The notes under the pieces are model-generated. The model had not been told where the DNA came from. It ran no database searches and worked only from the letters and a program-made list of their open reading frames with translations. 20,069 nucleotides of DNA, from positions 1 through 20,069 of the forward strand of contig JAHHST010000019.1 in NCBI GenBank assembly GCA_020025055.1, written 5' to 3'. Within the stretch, counting starts at the first letter, position 1. Every line of letters starts with the position of its first letter. The DNA is from Longicatena sp. (GTDB taxonomy: Bacteria; Bacillota_I; Bacilli_A; Erysipelotrichales; Erysipelotrichaceae). The position numbers were made by a program, and so were the translations under genes. Below are positions 1 to 9,025 of the stretch, one piece after another.

Positions 1-92
1 TTGTATAGCTTAATTCATAAATCTATGTGTCCAGGATTCTGGGTACATATCATTAACTGATATCATCTTTTTTATTAGTCTTATTCAATACT
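1..92. other. window edge, possible 3' end of a plus-strand ORF
   Basis: Frame 1 of the plus strand is open from the first base to a TGA at 58-60, giving 19 residues that include Lys-Ser-Met-Cys-Pro-Gly-Phe-Trp. I do not recognise them. An AT-rich inverted repeat (ATATCA, loop, TGATAT) at about 47-63 is followed by six T at 68-73, so it could end a plus-strand gene converging on the hexosaminidase gene. On the minus strand an 18-codon ATG ORF (stop at 10-12) also fits here. Neither is convincing. No clear terminator for the large minus-strand gene is visible in these bases. Confidence 0.15.
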
Positions 93-3000
93 TTATTTTT
101 GAGCTTTTCTAGTTTTATCAATCATTGAAACAACAGTAGCTCCTGCACCTAACAATACTGTCCATAAGAATGTCATATTCATTGAAACTCCTGTATTAGG
201 ATTTTTATCTTCAACGACTTCTTCTGTTGGTTTTGCAGGTTTTTCTGGTTTTGTTGGAACACTTGGTTTTTGATGATTATCCGGTTGTTCAGGATTAGTT
301 TCTTCTGGATTACTAGGATTATTTTCATCAGGATTGCTTGGTTTACTTGGCTCTTCAGTATCTTCTTTTACCAATACAGCTTCTTTTAAACCTTTAATTG
401 CATCATTGATTTCATCCAATGTTGCATTTTCATTATTTAAAACTGCATTTGCTTCATTTAATGCTTCTTTATATGCATTCACTGATTCTTCTGTATATCC
501 TTCAAAATCAGTAGTTGCTTGATCTACTAAATCTTGTAATTCTTGTTTAGCAGCTTCTTCAACTGTTAAATCACCATTTCTAACAAATTTAGCAAGCAAT
601 GCTGTATTATCTAATACTGTAAATGTGTATTCAGGATCAGCTGATACTTTTTCATTCAATGAATTATACCATCCATCGAAGTCATATCCTTGGTCTGCAA
701 TAGCCTTAACTGTTGCTTTTTCTCCCGATAATGCTTCTTTGCCACCTTCAACTTTTCCACCTTTTGTTGCCTCAACATAGATTACATTAGGTAATGTTGG
801 GGTTTTAATATCAAATTCTGATACAGCAACCCATCCATCATTTGATTGTGTTGCTACAAATTTAACGGCAGATACATTTTGTAAATCAAAATAGAATGTT
901 TTCTTTTTACCATTATTTTCAAATTTTTGATCTTTAGAAATTAATTTCCATTCATCACTTCCTGGATTTTTCACATATAATGATGCACGTGTAACATATC
1001 CGCTTGCACTATCTGTACGAGGTGTAAATGAGAATTCGTTAATTCTATACGCTTTATCAAATGTAATTTCAGCAAAAATTTCTTTTTTAGATCCAGCTGT
1101 TCCATTAATAGATTCAACTTTATCTTGAGCTCCTTGCCAATTTGAATGCCAACGAGTTACTGAATTATTATCAAATGCTTTTACTAATTCACCTTCATTT
1201 GCATCATGTACTGTCTGAGAATTTGTTGTACCTTGCCAAGCAGCTTTATTATATAAATCTTCTGCTGGTTTTTGTTCTGGAGCAGTTGTTACCACAACAT
1301 TATCAATTGTTGCTTCTAAAGAATTCGTTTTTGATCCAATTCTTTCTAATGGTAATGCAAATGTTGCATTTGAAATGCCACTCTTCTTCACCATATTTTC
1401 ATGATAGAAACGTCCTGTAGCATCACATACATACTCTCCATCAACATATAATTGTGTTTTTTGTTGAGTAGCCACAATTTGAATATTTACTTGTTTACCA
1501 ACAGGTAATTCATATTCAAAATAATAATCATATAATTCTCGTGTAAATCCTAATTTACCGTTGTCCATCACACGAATATCATGTGTTCCATATGGCGCAT
1601 CTTCTTCAAATAAAATATCTCCTGGTTTTGATGGATGATCTAACTTAATATCAAATGATAAAGCATTTCCATTACCCAACTGTTCTATTGGAGACGTTAC
1701 ATAACTTACTTTATCACCTAATTTTAATGCACCGTTTTCAACTTTAGCGTCTTCACCATTTACTAAATCTCTATTATTTTCTGATGAATCCTCAAGATTA
1801 TTTTCAAAATCATATTTTGCATAATCTTTACCTTTTTTATCTTCTTGATAATAAGGATTTGTATTAGGTCCTGTACCTTTTTTGTTTGCTAAGTCAGATA
1901 AATCTTTAGCTGTTCCTTTTTCTTTACCTGTAGCAGCCCATGTTTTTTCTGCATAGAATGGTAACGCATCAAAGAATCTCCAATATAAATCTGACTCTGT
2001 TAAACCAGATGCTCTTTTATCAATATTATCGCTCCAAATAGCATAAGCAGCACCTAATACTTGGTCATCACCTGATGGTAAAGATACATATCCACCGTGT
2101 ACCCCTACTTTATTAGGTTCAAAACTTTCAAATATTCTGTTAACATTCAACAAATCACCATACGCATTTGCACGACCCAAATTTCCATTAGGAACCATAT
2201 AACCATAATCATCAATCGTATTAATTAATTTGAATCCTAAATCATACATTTCTTTTCCATTTGCCCAGCTTGAATTCCATAAATTCATTTCAACATTTTC
2301 AATTGCATTTTGATTTATTTGTGTTTCTGGATTATCTTTAATCATAGTTAATCCTCCCCACATACGTACTGTATTTGTTTGCTTAATATACGGAACAATT
2401 TCATTGATGAAATCACGATATGACTTGTAATTGTATAAAAATTCATCTGCTCCAATATGAATAGTTGTATCTTTATCAAATGTAGGATTATTCCCTTTTG
2501 TGTAATCATTAAAAATTTCTTTAATTTTTTCAATTGAATTGCGTTTTGTTAAATCGAAGTGATCAATTAACGGATGACTATTCCTTACTTGATTTTTAAT
2601 TGCTAATTCTGGCCAAACTTTTGTAAATGAAGTTGCATGTGCTGGAACATCAATTTCTGGAACAACTTTCATTCCTAACGCGCGTTCATCATGGATAAAT
2701 TTTTGAAAATCTTTCTTTGAAATAAAATAATCTTTCGCTGTTGGAGTTTCCCCTTTATCGTTTTTCAACCCTGATTCAAGACGGAATGCCTCATAAGCTT
2801 TAAATGCTTCATTTTCATTTTCATAAGTTCCATAGTCTTCTAACCAAATATAGTTATCTGATAAATGTGCTTGGAAGTCATTCATTTTATAATAACGCAT
2901 TGTACGTGTAATTTCTTTCATCATTTCTAATGAAACTGGTTTACGTGCAACATCCAACAATAATCCACGAGTTTCAAATCTAGGATAATCTCTCATCTTT

Positions 3001-4691
3001 CCTAATTTATATCCTGTTTGATCCTCTTTATACATCTGAAGAATTGTTTGCATACCATACATATTTCCCGTAACGCTAGAAGCTTTTACAACGATATTAT
3101 TTTCATTAATATCCATTGTATATCCCTCTTCACCTAGCATTTTATCTGTAGAATCAATAGCAAAATTGATTGCGCCATTTTGTGCATTTCCTTTTTCTGC
3201 CACTAATTTAATTCCTGTAAAATCGTTATAATCTGATACAAATTCTTCAACGATTGGTTTTAATGAATCATCACTATAGACAACCTTTGTTAATTTATCT
3301 TTAGAAATTGTACCTTCTTTACTAGAATACCATTCTTGAATTTCTGGGATAACAACTGGTTTTTTGTTTTTATTTTCATTTTCTAAATGAGTTCCTTTAA
3401 CAGTAAACACTTTATCTCCTGTGTTTTTAACTTTTCCTGTCTTAGTTTCTTTAACATTAAATGAGACTTTAACATCTTTATCTGTTAATGGATGGTGTAC
3501 TGCGATTTTTCCGTTTTCATCTACTTTACCAATAATTTGTTCAAAATCTGCTCCATTAAATTCAATTGTAAAACCGTTAGGAACCGTTGGTAATTCAAAT
3601 GTATCTTTATCAACTATACCACCTTTAACATTCGCTACTACTTGATCTAATGTAGGATTCTCAGGTAATGCAGCTTGTTTATTTGAAAAAACACGCATTT
3701 CATTAATACTAATATTATTATATGCGCAATTATCTGCAACAAAATTACATAACTTTATACCTCTTGCTTCAATCGTATTCTCTAAAACGATTGAAATATT
3801 AGTATTATTTTTTGAATTGTCATATTTTTTTAATAAATGTTCTTGATTATCTGCATCCGTATAATAAATATCAAATGCTTTTACATTTGTTGGTTTAGGA
3901 TCAACATTTCTCGTAAAAAGATCCACTTGAATTTCTTCTACTTTTTTCAAGCTATCAAAATCTGCTTTTAACCATACATCATCTTTTAGATCACTATTTG
4001 CGGAAGCTTGACCTTTATAGTTACTAGCCCATCTTGTATCTGCTCTTCCATCTTTTACTTTAGTTGCATCAAATTCAGCTACTTCCATACTATCTGCACT
4101 AACAGTTGCTTCCAACATATGGTTTTTATTTACTGTTTCATCCGCATTTTCTTTAACTTTACTATAAACTTCAATTTCATTGATACCTACATTAATCCAA
4201 TTTTTTCCACCCTCATCTACATTTGTAGCGGTAATTCTAACTTGTTTTGCTTTCTCTACTTTATCTAAAACAATACATTCATGTTTTTGTACCAAAGAAT
4301 TAATTTCTTTGACAACTTTAAATTCAGTAGCATTCTCAGCTTTCACTTCAACTTTAATTCCGTGAATATTTTGCTTATTTTGTCCATCATCATATCCACG
4401 TTCAAAATAAACATCAATTTGATTTACATCTTTTTCTGTATCAAAATCAATAGTAATGTTTGCACCATTCCCAACATTTTGATTTGTTGCCCAACGCGTT
4501 TCCTTATTACCATCTACTGCATTTGCAGCTGGGTTACCATTCTCACTATCTGATGCAGTCACCCTCTGATTCAATGCTAAGTTTTCATTACCTGCTCTTA
4601 AAATACTTTCTTCTGCTTTAACTGTACCAATTGAAAATGTAGATACTGTCATTGCACAAGCAAGTACCGAATTAACAAATTTCTTATTCAT
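93..4691 (-). CDS. wall-anchored GH20 beta-N-acetylhexosaminidase (or lacto-N-biosidase-like), multimodular
   Basis: This is a secreted glycoside hydrolase predicted to remove N-acetylhexosamine (or a HexNAc disaccharide) from host or dietary glycans at the cell surface. A signal peptide spans about residues 1-26. Two F5/8C (CBM32-like) domains lie at about 35-177 and 190-335. A GH20 N-terminal domain lies at about 445-565 and the GH20 barrel at about 570-920. The catalytic Asp749-Glu750 pair sits in H-I-G-A-D-E. A LamG/concanavalin-like domain follows at about 960-1137, a third F5/8C domain at about 1145-1295, and an InlB/Listeria-type repeat at about 1303-1372 (GYDFDGWY). A FIVAR-type helical repeat (about 1376-1442) leads to a Pro-rich wall spacer. 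The tail is K-N-P-N-T-G (1496-1501), a hydrophobic stretch and basic residues, a sortase signal lacking the usual Leu. The SD AGGAGGG supports the start. Alone in its transcript. Family call is firm; exact substrate is not. Confidence 0.9.
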   Translation of the reverse strand: MNKKFVNSVLACAMTVSTFSIGTVKAEESILRAGNENLALNQRVTASDSENGNPAANAVDGNKETRWATNQNVGNGANITIDFDTEKDVNQIDVYFERGYDDGQNKQNIHGIKVEVKAENATEFKVVKEINSLVQKHECIVLDKVEKAKQVRITATNVDEGGKNWINVGINEIEVYSKVKENADETVNKNHMLEATVSADSMEVAEFDATKVKDGRADTRWASNYKGQASANSDLKDDVWLKADFDSLKKVEEIQVDLFTRNVDPKPTNVKAFDIYYTDADNQEHLLKKYDNSKNNTNISIVLENTIEARGIKLCNFVADNCAYNNISINEMRVFSNKQAALPENPTLDQVVANVKGGIVDKDTFELPTVPNGFTIEFNGADFEQIIGKVDENGKIAVHHPLTDKDVKVSFNVKETKTGKVKNTGDKVFTVKGTHLENENKNKKPVVIPEIQEWYSSKEGTISKDKLTKVVYSDDSLKPIVEEFVSDYNDFTGIKLVAEKGNAQNGAINFAIDSTDKMLGEEGYTMDINENNIVVKASSVTGNMYGMQTILQMYKEDQTGYKLGKMRDYPRFETRGLLLDVARKPVSLEMMKEITRTMRYYKMNDFQAHLSDNYIWLEDYGTYENENEAFKAYEAFRLESGLKNDKGETPTAKDYFISKKDFQKFIHDERALGMKVVPEIDVPAHATSFTKVWPELAIKNQVRNSHPLIDHFDLTKRNSIEKIKEIFNDYTKGNNPTFDKDTTIHIGADEFLYNYKSYRDFINEIVPYIKQTNTVRMWGGLTMIKDNPETQINQNAIENVEMNLWNSSWANGKEMYDLGFKLINTIDDYGYMVPNGNLGRANAYGDLLNVNRIFESFEPNKVGVHGGYVSLPSGDDQVLGAAYAIWSDNIDKRASGLTESDLYWRFFDALPFYAEKTWAATGKEKGTAKDLSDLANKKGTGPNTNPYYQEDKKGKDYAKYDFENNLEDSSENNRDLVNGEDAKVENGALKLGDKVSYVTSPIEQLGNGNALSFDIKLDHPSKPGDILFEEDAPYGTHDIRVMDNGKLGFTRELYDYYFEYELPVGKQVNIQIVATQQKTQLYVDGEYVCDATGRFYHENMVKKSGISNATFALPLERIGSKTNSLEATIDNVVVTTAPEQKPAEDLYNKAAWQGTTNSQTVHDANEGELVKAFDNNSVTRWHSNWQGAQDKVESINGTAGSKKEIFAEITFDKAYRINEFSFTPRTDSASGYVTRASLYVKNPGSDEWKLISKDQKFENNGKKKTFYFDLQNVSAVKFVATQSNDGWVAVSEFDIKTPTLPNVIYVEATKGGKVEGGKEALSGEKATVKAIADQGYDFDGWYNSLNEKVSADPEYTFTVLDNTALLAKFVRNGDLTVEEAAKQELQDLVDQATTDFEGYTEESVNAYKEALNEANAVLNNENATLDEINDAIKGLKEAVLVKEDTEEPSKPSNPDENNPSNPEETNPEQPDNHQKPSVPTKPEKPAKPTEEVVEDKNPNTGVSMNMTFLWTVLLGAGATVVSMIDKTRKAQK

Positions 4692-4802
4692 TGTTTCCCT
4701 CCTATTTTATTTTCATTCATAGATTTTAACTAAAAAAACAATTATCGATTTTACAGGATTTTAAGTTGTTTTATCTTAATAAAGCTCTACAAACTTGTGA
4801 AT

Positions 4803-4832
4803 ATATTAACATATCAAGTAAAGTAATGTCAA
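4803..4832 (-). promoter_or_regulatory. sigma-A-type promoter of the GH20 gene
   Basis: On the minus strand TTGACA (4827-4832) and TAATAT (4803-4808) are separated by 18 bases. A start site near 4796 would give a leader of about 100 nt ending in the SD AGGAGGG before the ATG at 4691. No terminator-like hairpin or riboswitch is evident in this leader. Confidence 0.6.
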
Positions 4833-5055
4833 TTTGTTTGTAAGGGATTTCTTTAATAAAATGTAAGAGATTACTTTTGATTAATAATTAATATATATCC
4901 TACTGACTCAGTATAAATAAATCAAAATAAATTTATACATAATAAACTACTTAGATTTTCTTACATTTAGAATTAATTACCATGTATAAGTAAAAATCAC
5001 ATTATACAGCTTATAATTAAACTCATCAATGCATTAAACGAAATTATGATTTCAT
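4833..5055. other. AT-rich intergenic region upstream of the GH20 promoter
   Basis: About 220 bases hold no ORF with an SD. The only structure seen is a 10-base inverted pair: AAATGTAAGA at 4859-4868 and its complement TCTTACATTT at 4959-4968, about 90 bases apart. It lies just upstream of the -35 box and could be paired protein-binding sites, but in DNA this AT-rich it may be chance. Confidence 0.3.
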
Positions 5056-5088
5056 TAAAAAAAGTAGCACTTTTTTAAGTACTACTTA
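5056..5088 (-). terminator. intrinsic terminator of brnQ
   Basis: On the minus strand AAGTAGTACTT (5077-5087) pairs with AAGTGCTACTT (5062-5072) across a short A-rich loop, with one mismatched or wobble position. The stem is followed by a run of T (plus-strand A at 5057-5061). It lies about 25 bases after the brnQ stop. Confidence 0.8.
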
Positions 5089-5110
5089 TAATAAAATATT
5101 TCTATATTTA

Positions 5111-6451
5111 CTAAGCGTTTTCTGAGTCAAGAGTAAGTTCTTCGTTTTTTGAACATACTAATTTTCCAACTACTAAGCTTAATACCATCACAACTACTGC
5201 AACTACAACCCAGCCCATACCATATTGATAGAATGGAAGATGTTTACAAAGTTCAGATACAAATCCCATAGGTACATGTAATTGATCTAAAGAATAAATA
5301 ACACTAATAACACCTACAAAACCAATTGTGCATGGATAAATTACTTTGTTATTATTAAGTTTTTTATCTAATAAACCTAAAACAATTAATACAATAGAGA
5401 TTGGATAAATTGCATTTAACACTGGAACAGAAATACTTAAAATCGTATTTAATCCTTGATTACATACCATAAATGAGAATCCAACAATGATGAATACCCA
5501 TTGACGATAAGATACTTTTTTTGTTAATGTTGAGAAATATTGAGAAATAGACGTAATTAAACCAACACAAGTTGTAAGACATGCAAGAGTAAAGATAAAT
5601 GCTAATAAAATAGCTCCTGTATTACCAAATAATTGATGAACGATACAACGTAATGTCCATGCCCCGTTTTCTTGAATTGGATACATTCCTGATGATTTCA
5701 TTCCCATATAAGATAACATTAAATAAATAACTGCTAAGATACTTCCTGCAAATACACCAGCTTTTACTGTATAATGCATAACATCTGACTTTTCTTTCAC
5801 ACGTAAACCACGTAATGTCGTTGCGATTACTAAACCGAAATTCAAAGCAGCGATTGTATCCATTGTCTGATACCCTTCTAAGAATCCTTTAACAACAGGA
5901 CCATCCGCATATGCAGGTTGTGCAGGAGCAATCCCTGCATTCCCCTTAAATACAAAACTTAAAAATAAGAAACATAACAACGTTAATAATGTTGGAGTTA
6001 AAAATTTTCCAATTCTTTCAACTAGTTTATTTGGAGTTAATGCTAACCACAATGCAACTAAGAAGAAGACAGAAGAATATAATAACATAAACCATCCAAA
6101 AGATGCTCCTTCTGGTAAATATGGTGCAATTGCCATTTCAAATGGTACCGATGCAGCTCTAGGAATTCCAAGTCCAGGCCCAATTGATAAATAAATTAAA
6201 ATTGTGAATACCATTGCAAATTTTAAATTTACTTTTGATGCTAATTTATCTAAACCATCAAATTCAGCAACTACGATAACTCCCAATACTGGAAGAACTA
6301 CTGCAGTCACTAAGAACCCAAGCATTGCTAAAGGTGTTTGACTCCCTGCATTTTGTCCTAAGAATGGAGGGAAAATTAAGTTTCCTGCCCCAAAGAATAG
6401 TGAAAATAACATAAAACTTACAAGTAACATTTTTCTCTTTCCTAATTTCAT
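5111..6451 (-). CDS. brnQ: branched-chain amino acid carrier BrnQ
   Basis: This is a cation-coupled symporter of leucine, isoleucine and valine (LIVCS family) in the cytoplasmic membrane. The 446-residue product has the family's usual length and about 12 hydrophobic segments throughout. The N-terminal stretch F-G-A-G-N-L-I-F-P-P (about residues 20-30) and the G-P-G-L-G-I-P-R-A segment (about 92-100) are typical of BrnQ. The start is supported by SD AGGAGG eight bases before the ATG. It is a single-gene transcript with its own promoter, a T-box leader and a terminator. The isoleucine-type specifier of that leader agrees with the transport role, so uncharged tRNA-Ile should raise expression. 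Confidence 0.93.
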   Translation of the reverse strand: MKLGKRKMLLVSFMLFSLFFGAGNLIFPPFLGQNAGSQTPLAMLGFLVTAVVLPVLGVIVVAEFDGLDKLASKVNLKFAMVFTILIYLSIGPGLGIPRAASVPFEMAIAPYLPEGASFGWFMLLYSSVFFLVALWLALTPNKLVERIGKFLTPTLLTLLCFLFLSFVFKGNAGIAPAQPAYADGPVVKGFLEGYQTMDTIAALNFGLVIATTLRGLRVKEKSDVMHYTVKAGVFAGSILAVIYLMLSYMGMKSSGMYPIQENGAWTLRCIVHQLFGNTGAILLAFIFTLACLTTCVGLITSISQYFSTLTKKVSYRQWVFIIVGFSFMVCNQGLNTILSISVPVLNAIYPISIVLIVLGLLDKKLNNNKVIYPCTIGFVGVISVIYSLDQLHVPMGFVSELCKHLPFYQYGMGWVVVAVVVMVLSLVVGKLVCSKNEELTLDSENA

Positions 6452-6477
6452 ATGAATGTCCTCCTATATGTACTTGT

Positions 6478-6500
6478 GTATTATAGGTTATCTATAATAC
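6478..6500. repeat. perfect inverted repeat in the brnQ leader
   Basis: GTATTATAG (6478-6486) and CTATAATAC (6492-6500) are exact complements around a five-base centre. The repeat lies after the T-box terminator and about 20 bases before the brnQ SD, so it would be transcribed only when the T-box reads through. It could be a dyad operator or an mRNA hairpin near the ribosome site. It has no T-run and is not a terminator. Confidence 0.6.
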
Positions 6501-6540
6501 GGAAAACATTGATTATGCATAAGAGAGCAAGGGGCTTATA

Positions 6541-6783
6541 AACAAAAATCGCCCTATATAATAGGACGATTGATTATCGCGGTACCACCTAATTTCCAAA
6601 TATGTCATTTGGCTCTTACTACATCTAACAATGTATGTCACCGATAACGTGGCTCTACTCCGTCTCGCTTACTTCTATTCAGCTTGCTTCTCAGGGATGA
6701 TTTCATATTATAGATTACTTAACAATTTTCACCAACCATTGTCTCTCTAGCAAGTATTTCTATAAACTACTTGTTCCCGTCTG
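6541..6783 (-). promoter_or_regulatory. T-box leader (tRNA-Ile type) with terminator/antiterminator
   Basis: Read on the minus strand, Stem I starts near GGGAACAAGTAG (about 6778) and carries an AGAGAG distal-bulge motif (about 6747-6742). The likely specifier loop is GAA-AUC-A, with the AUC (Ile) codon at 6701-6699. The conserved T-box sequence AGGTGGTACCGCG is at 6590-6578. The competing terminator stem, ATCGTCCTA with TAGGGCGAT (6570-6548), runs into a T-tract ending near 6541. Uncharged tRNA should pair with the UGGU-type bulge and favour antitermination, switching brnQ on when isoleucine is short. The T-box call is secure. The specifier was assigned by eye without folding. Confidence 0.92.
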
Positions 6784-6807
6784 TTGAATTTTTCATTTCT
6801 TGAAATG

Positions 6808-6836
6808 ATAATAACACCGTTTTTCATTCATGTCAA
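6808..6836 (-). promoter_or_regulatory. promoter of the T-box/brnQ transcript
   Basis: On the minus strand TTGACA (6831-6836) and TATTAT (6808-6813) are 17 bases apart, the ideal spacing. The start site near 6800 precedes T-box Stem I by about 20 bases. The promoter begins only about 38 bases after the thiC stop. Confidence 0.75.
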
Positions 6837-6873
6837 TATATTTTCATTATTTTTCTTTTTTTATCATATTTTT

Positions 6874-8178
6874 TCAATCCATGATATCTACATCTTCTCC
6901 ACGAAGAATTTTGTTAATATTTCTTACTGCACACATTTTACCACACATCGTACATGTATCTTCTTTTTCTGGTTTTGATTCTTTTCTATATCGTCTTGCT
7001 TTTTCAGAATCTAGTGCTAAATCAAATTGTTGATCCCAATCTAATTCTCGTCTTGCTTGACTCATTTGATGGTCCCAATCTGCTGCTTTTGAAATACCTT
7101 TTGCAATATCTGCTGCATGTGCAGCAATTTTTACTGCCATAATTCCTTCTTTTACATCTTCTAATGTTGGTAAACGCAAATGTTCTGCAGGAGTTACATA
7201 ACATAAAAAACTTGCTCCATATGTTGCGGCAATCGCTCCACCTATAGCTGCTGTAATATGATCATATCCTGGCGCTACATCTGTTACAATTGGTCCTAAC
7301 ACATAAAATGGTGCTCCTTTACAAATTGTTTGTTGAATTTCCATATTCGCTTTAATTTGATTTAATGGCATATGGCCTGGACCTTCTATAATAACTTGTA
7401 CATTTTTTTGCCATGCTCGTTGAGTTAATTCCCCTAATGTAACCAATTCCTCAATTTGAGGAATATCACCAGCATCTTTAATACTTCCAGGACGACAAGC
7501 ATCTCCTAAACTTAATGTAACATCGTATTCTTGACAAATATCTAAAATCTCATCATATCGTTCATAAAATGGGTTTTCATTTCCTGTCAACTCCATCCAT
7601 GCAAATATAATTGATCCACCTCTAGATACAATATTCGTTTGTCGTTTTGCTTGCTTAAATCTTTGTGCTGTTGCTTTATTAATTCCGCAATGAATTGTCA
7701 TAAAATCAACACCGTCTTGTGCATGCATCCTTACAATATCAATCCACTCATCAGATGTAATTTTTTTCAACGCTTTATTATAGTAAACAACGGCATCATA
7801 AATTGGAACAGTCCCGATAATCGCTGGACATTCTTTTGTTAATTTACGACGAAATACTTTCGTATCTCCAAAAGAACTTAAATCCATAATAGATTCTGCA
7901 CCCATTTTTACAGCTTCCATTACTTTCGCTAATTCAATATCCAAATCCATGCAATCTCTTGATGTTCCTAAATTTACATTCACTTTCGTTTTTAATTCAT
8001 TTCCAATTCCATAAGGTTTTAAACATTTATGATTTTTATTGGCAGGTATTGCTACTTGTCCTTTTGCAACTAACTCCATAAGTTTTTCTACATCCATATT
8101 TTCATAAGCTGCTACTTGCTTCATTTCTTCTGTTATAATATGTTTTCTTGCTGCATCCATTTGTGTCGTATACATCAT
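6874..8178 (-). CDS. thiC: phosphomethylpyrimidine synthase ThiC
   Basis: ThiC is a radical SAM enzyme that rearranges aminoimidazole ribotide (AIR, from purine synthesis) into HMP phosphate, the pyrimidine half of thiamine. The 434-residue product is the shorter bacterial form, without the long N-terminal domain of the E. coli type. The unusual C-terminal iron-sulfur cluster motif is intact: Cys409-X2-Cys412-X4-Cys416. Core ThiC stretches such as R-G-G-S (about 187-190), L-G-D-A-C-R-P-G and I-E-G-P-G-H-M-P are present. SD AGGAGG lies directly before the ATG pair at the start. It is last in the riboswitch-controlled thi operon, nine bases after thiD. No clear intrinsic terminator follows it. 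Confidence 0.96.
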   Translation of the reverse strand: MMYTTQMDAARKHIITEEMKQVAAYENMDVEKLMELVAKGQVAIPANKNHKCLKPYGIGNELKTKVNVNLGTSRDCMDLDIELAKVMEAVKMGAESIMDLSSFGDTKVFRRKLTKECPAIIGTVPIYDAVVYYNKALKKITSDEWIDIVRMHAQDGVDFMTIHCGINKATAQRFKQAKRQTNIVSRGGSIIFAWMELTGNENPFYERYDEILDICQEYDVTLSLGDACRPGSIKDAGDIPQIEELVTLGELTQRAWQKNVQVIIEGPGHMPLNQIKANMEIQQTICKGAPFYVLGPIVTDVAPGYDHITAAIGGAIAATYGASFLCYVTPAEHLRLPTLEDVKEGIMAVKIAAHAADIAKGISKAADWDHQMSQARRELDWDQQFDLALDSEKARRYRKESKPEKEDTCTMCGKMCAVRNINKILRGEDVDIMD

Positions 8179-8187
8179 TTTATCCTC

Positions 8188-8997
8188 CTATTTTTCTTCC
8201 ATTTCGCTATATTTACCCGACAAATTAAAATTATGTTTCATTGGTCCACTACCTTTTCCTAAATCTAACATTGCACTTAATGCATCAGAAATATATTCTT
8301 TTGCTCGTTGTACCGATTCTTCCAGTGTGTACCCTTTTGCCAAATTTGATGCAATTGCGCTTGATAAAGTACAACCTGTTCCATGTGTATTTGAATTTTG
8401 AATTCGTTTTCCATAAAACCACTGTATTTTTCCATCATTATATAATAAATCATTTGCATCATTAATTTGATGACCGCCTTTACACAATACTGCACATCCA
8501 TATGTATCACCAATAGATCTTGCTGCATCAACCATATCTTGTGCGGTTATAATTTTTCGATTTGCCAATATTTCTGCTTCTGGAATATTAGGCGTAATTA
8601 CTGTTGCAATTGGCAATAGTTTTTGTTTTAATGTTTCAACTGCTTCTTCATCAATTAATCTTGCGCCACTTGTTGCAACCATAACTGGATCTACGACAAT
8701 ATTCTTCGCATGATATTTCTTTAAACAATCTACAATACTAAGAATTAACGCAGATGAAGATACCATTCCAACCTTAATCGCATCTGGATAAATATCTGTA
8801 AAAACTGCATCCATCTGCTTGATTAAAAATTCCTTAGGTACTTCCATAACTGCACTAACTCCTGTTGTATTTTGTGCAGTCAATGCAGTAATAACACTTT
8901 CTGCATATACGCCATTCATTGTCATTGTTTTTATATCTGCTTGAATTCCAGCGCCTCCGCTAGAATCACTTCCAGCGATTGTTAATGTTGTTTTCAT
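8188..8997 (-). CDS. thiD: HMP/HMP-P kinase ThiD
   Basis: ThiD phosphorylates hydroxymethylpyrimidine and its monophosphate to HMP diphosphate, the ThiE substrate. It belongs to the ribokinase-like fold. It begins with the typical T-I-A-G-S-D-S-S-G-G-A-G-I-Q-A-D nucleotide/substrate segment and carries the anion-hole and catalytic motif N-T-H-G-T-G-C at about residues 203-209. An in-frame ATG at 9015 exists, but the SD GGAGG (9005-9009) lies between it and the ATG at 8997. The 8997 start gives the canonical N terminus and 269 residues. It lies between the TenI-ThiE ORF and thiC, so the pyrimidine genes are the last two of the operon. Confidence 0.95.
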   Translation of the reverse strand: MKTTLTIAGSDSSGGAGIQADIKTMTMNGVYAESVITALTAQNTTGVSAVMEVPKEFLIKQMDAVFTDIYPDAIKVGMVSSSALILSIVDCLKKYHAKNIVVDPVMVATSGARLIDEEAVETLKQKLLPIATVITPNIPEAEILANRKIITAQDMVDAARSIGDTYGCAVLCKGGHQINDANDLLYNDGKIQWFYGKRIQNSNTHGTGCTLSSAIASNLAKGYTLEESVQRAKEYISDALSAMLDLGKGSGPMKHNFNLSGKYSEMEEK

Positions 8998-9025
8998 TTT
9001 TCTTCCTCCACACATTATTTTTTAT

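Noticed and set aside
3421..4553. Several plus-strand ORFs of 60-90 codons
   Set aside because: All lie opposite the GH20 gene whose domains are continuous across the region; the products look like reverse frames of AT-rich coding sequence.
5089..6840. A CodY box for brnQ
   Set aside because: I looked for an AATTTTCWGAAAATT-like site near the promoter and leader and saw none of useful quality.
8277..8531. 84-codon minus-strand ORF within thiD
   Set aside because: It is a shifted frame inside a thiD gene that is intact and has all its motifs; there is no sign of a frameshift.
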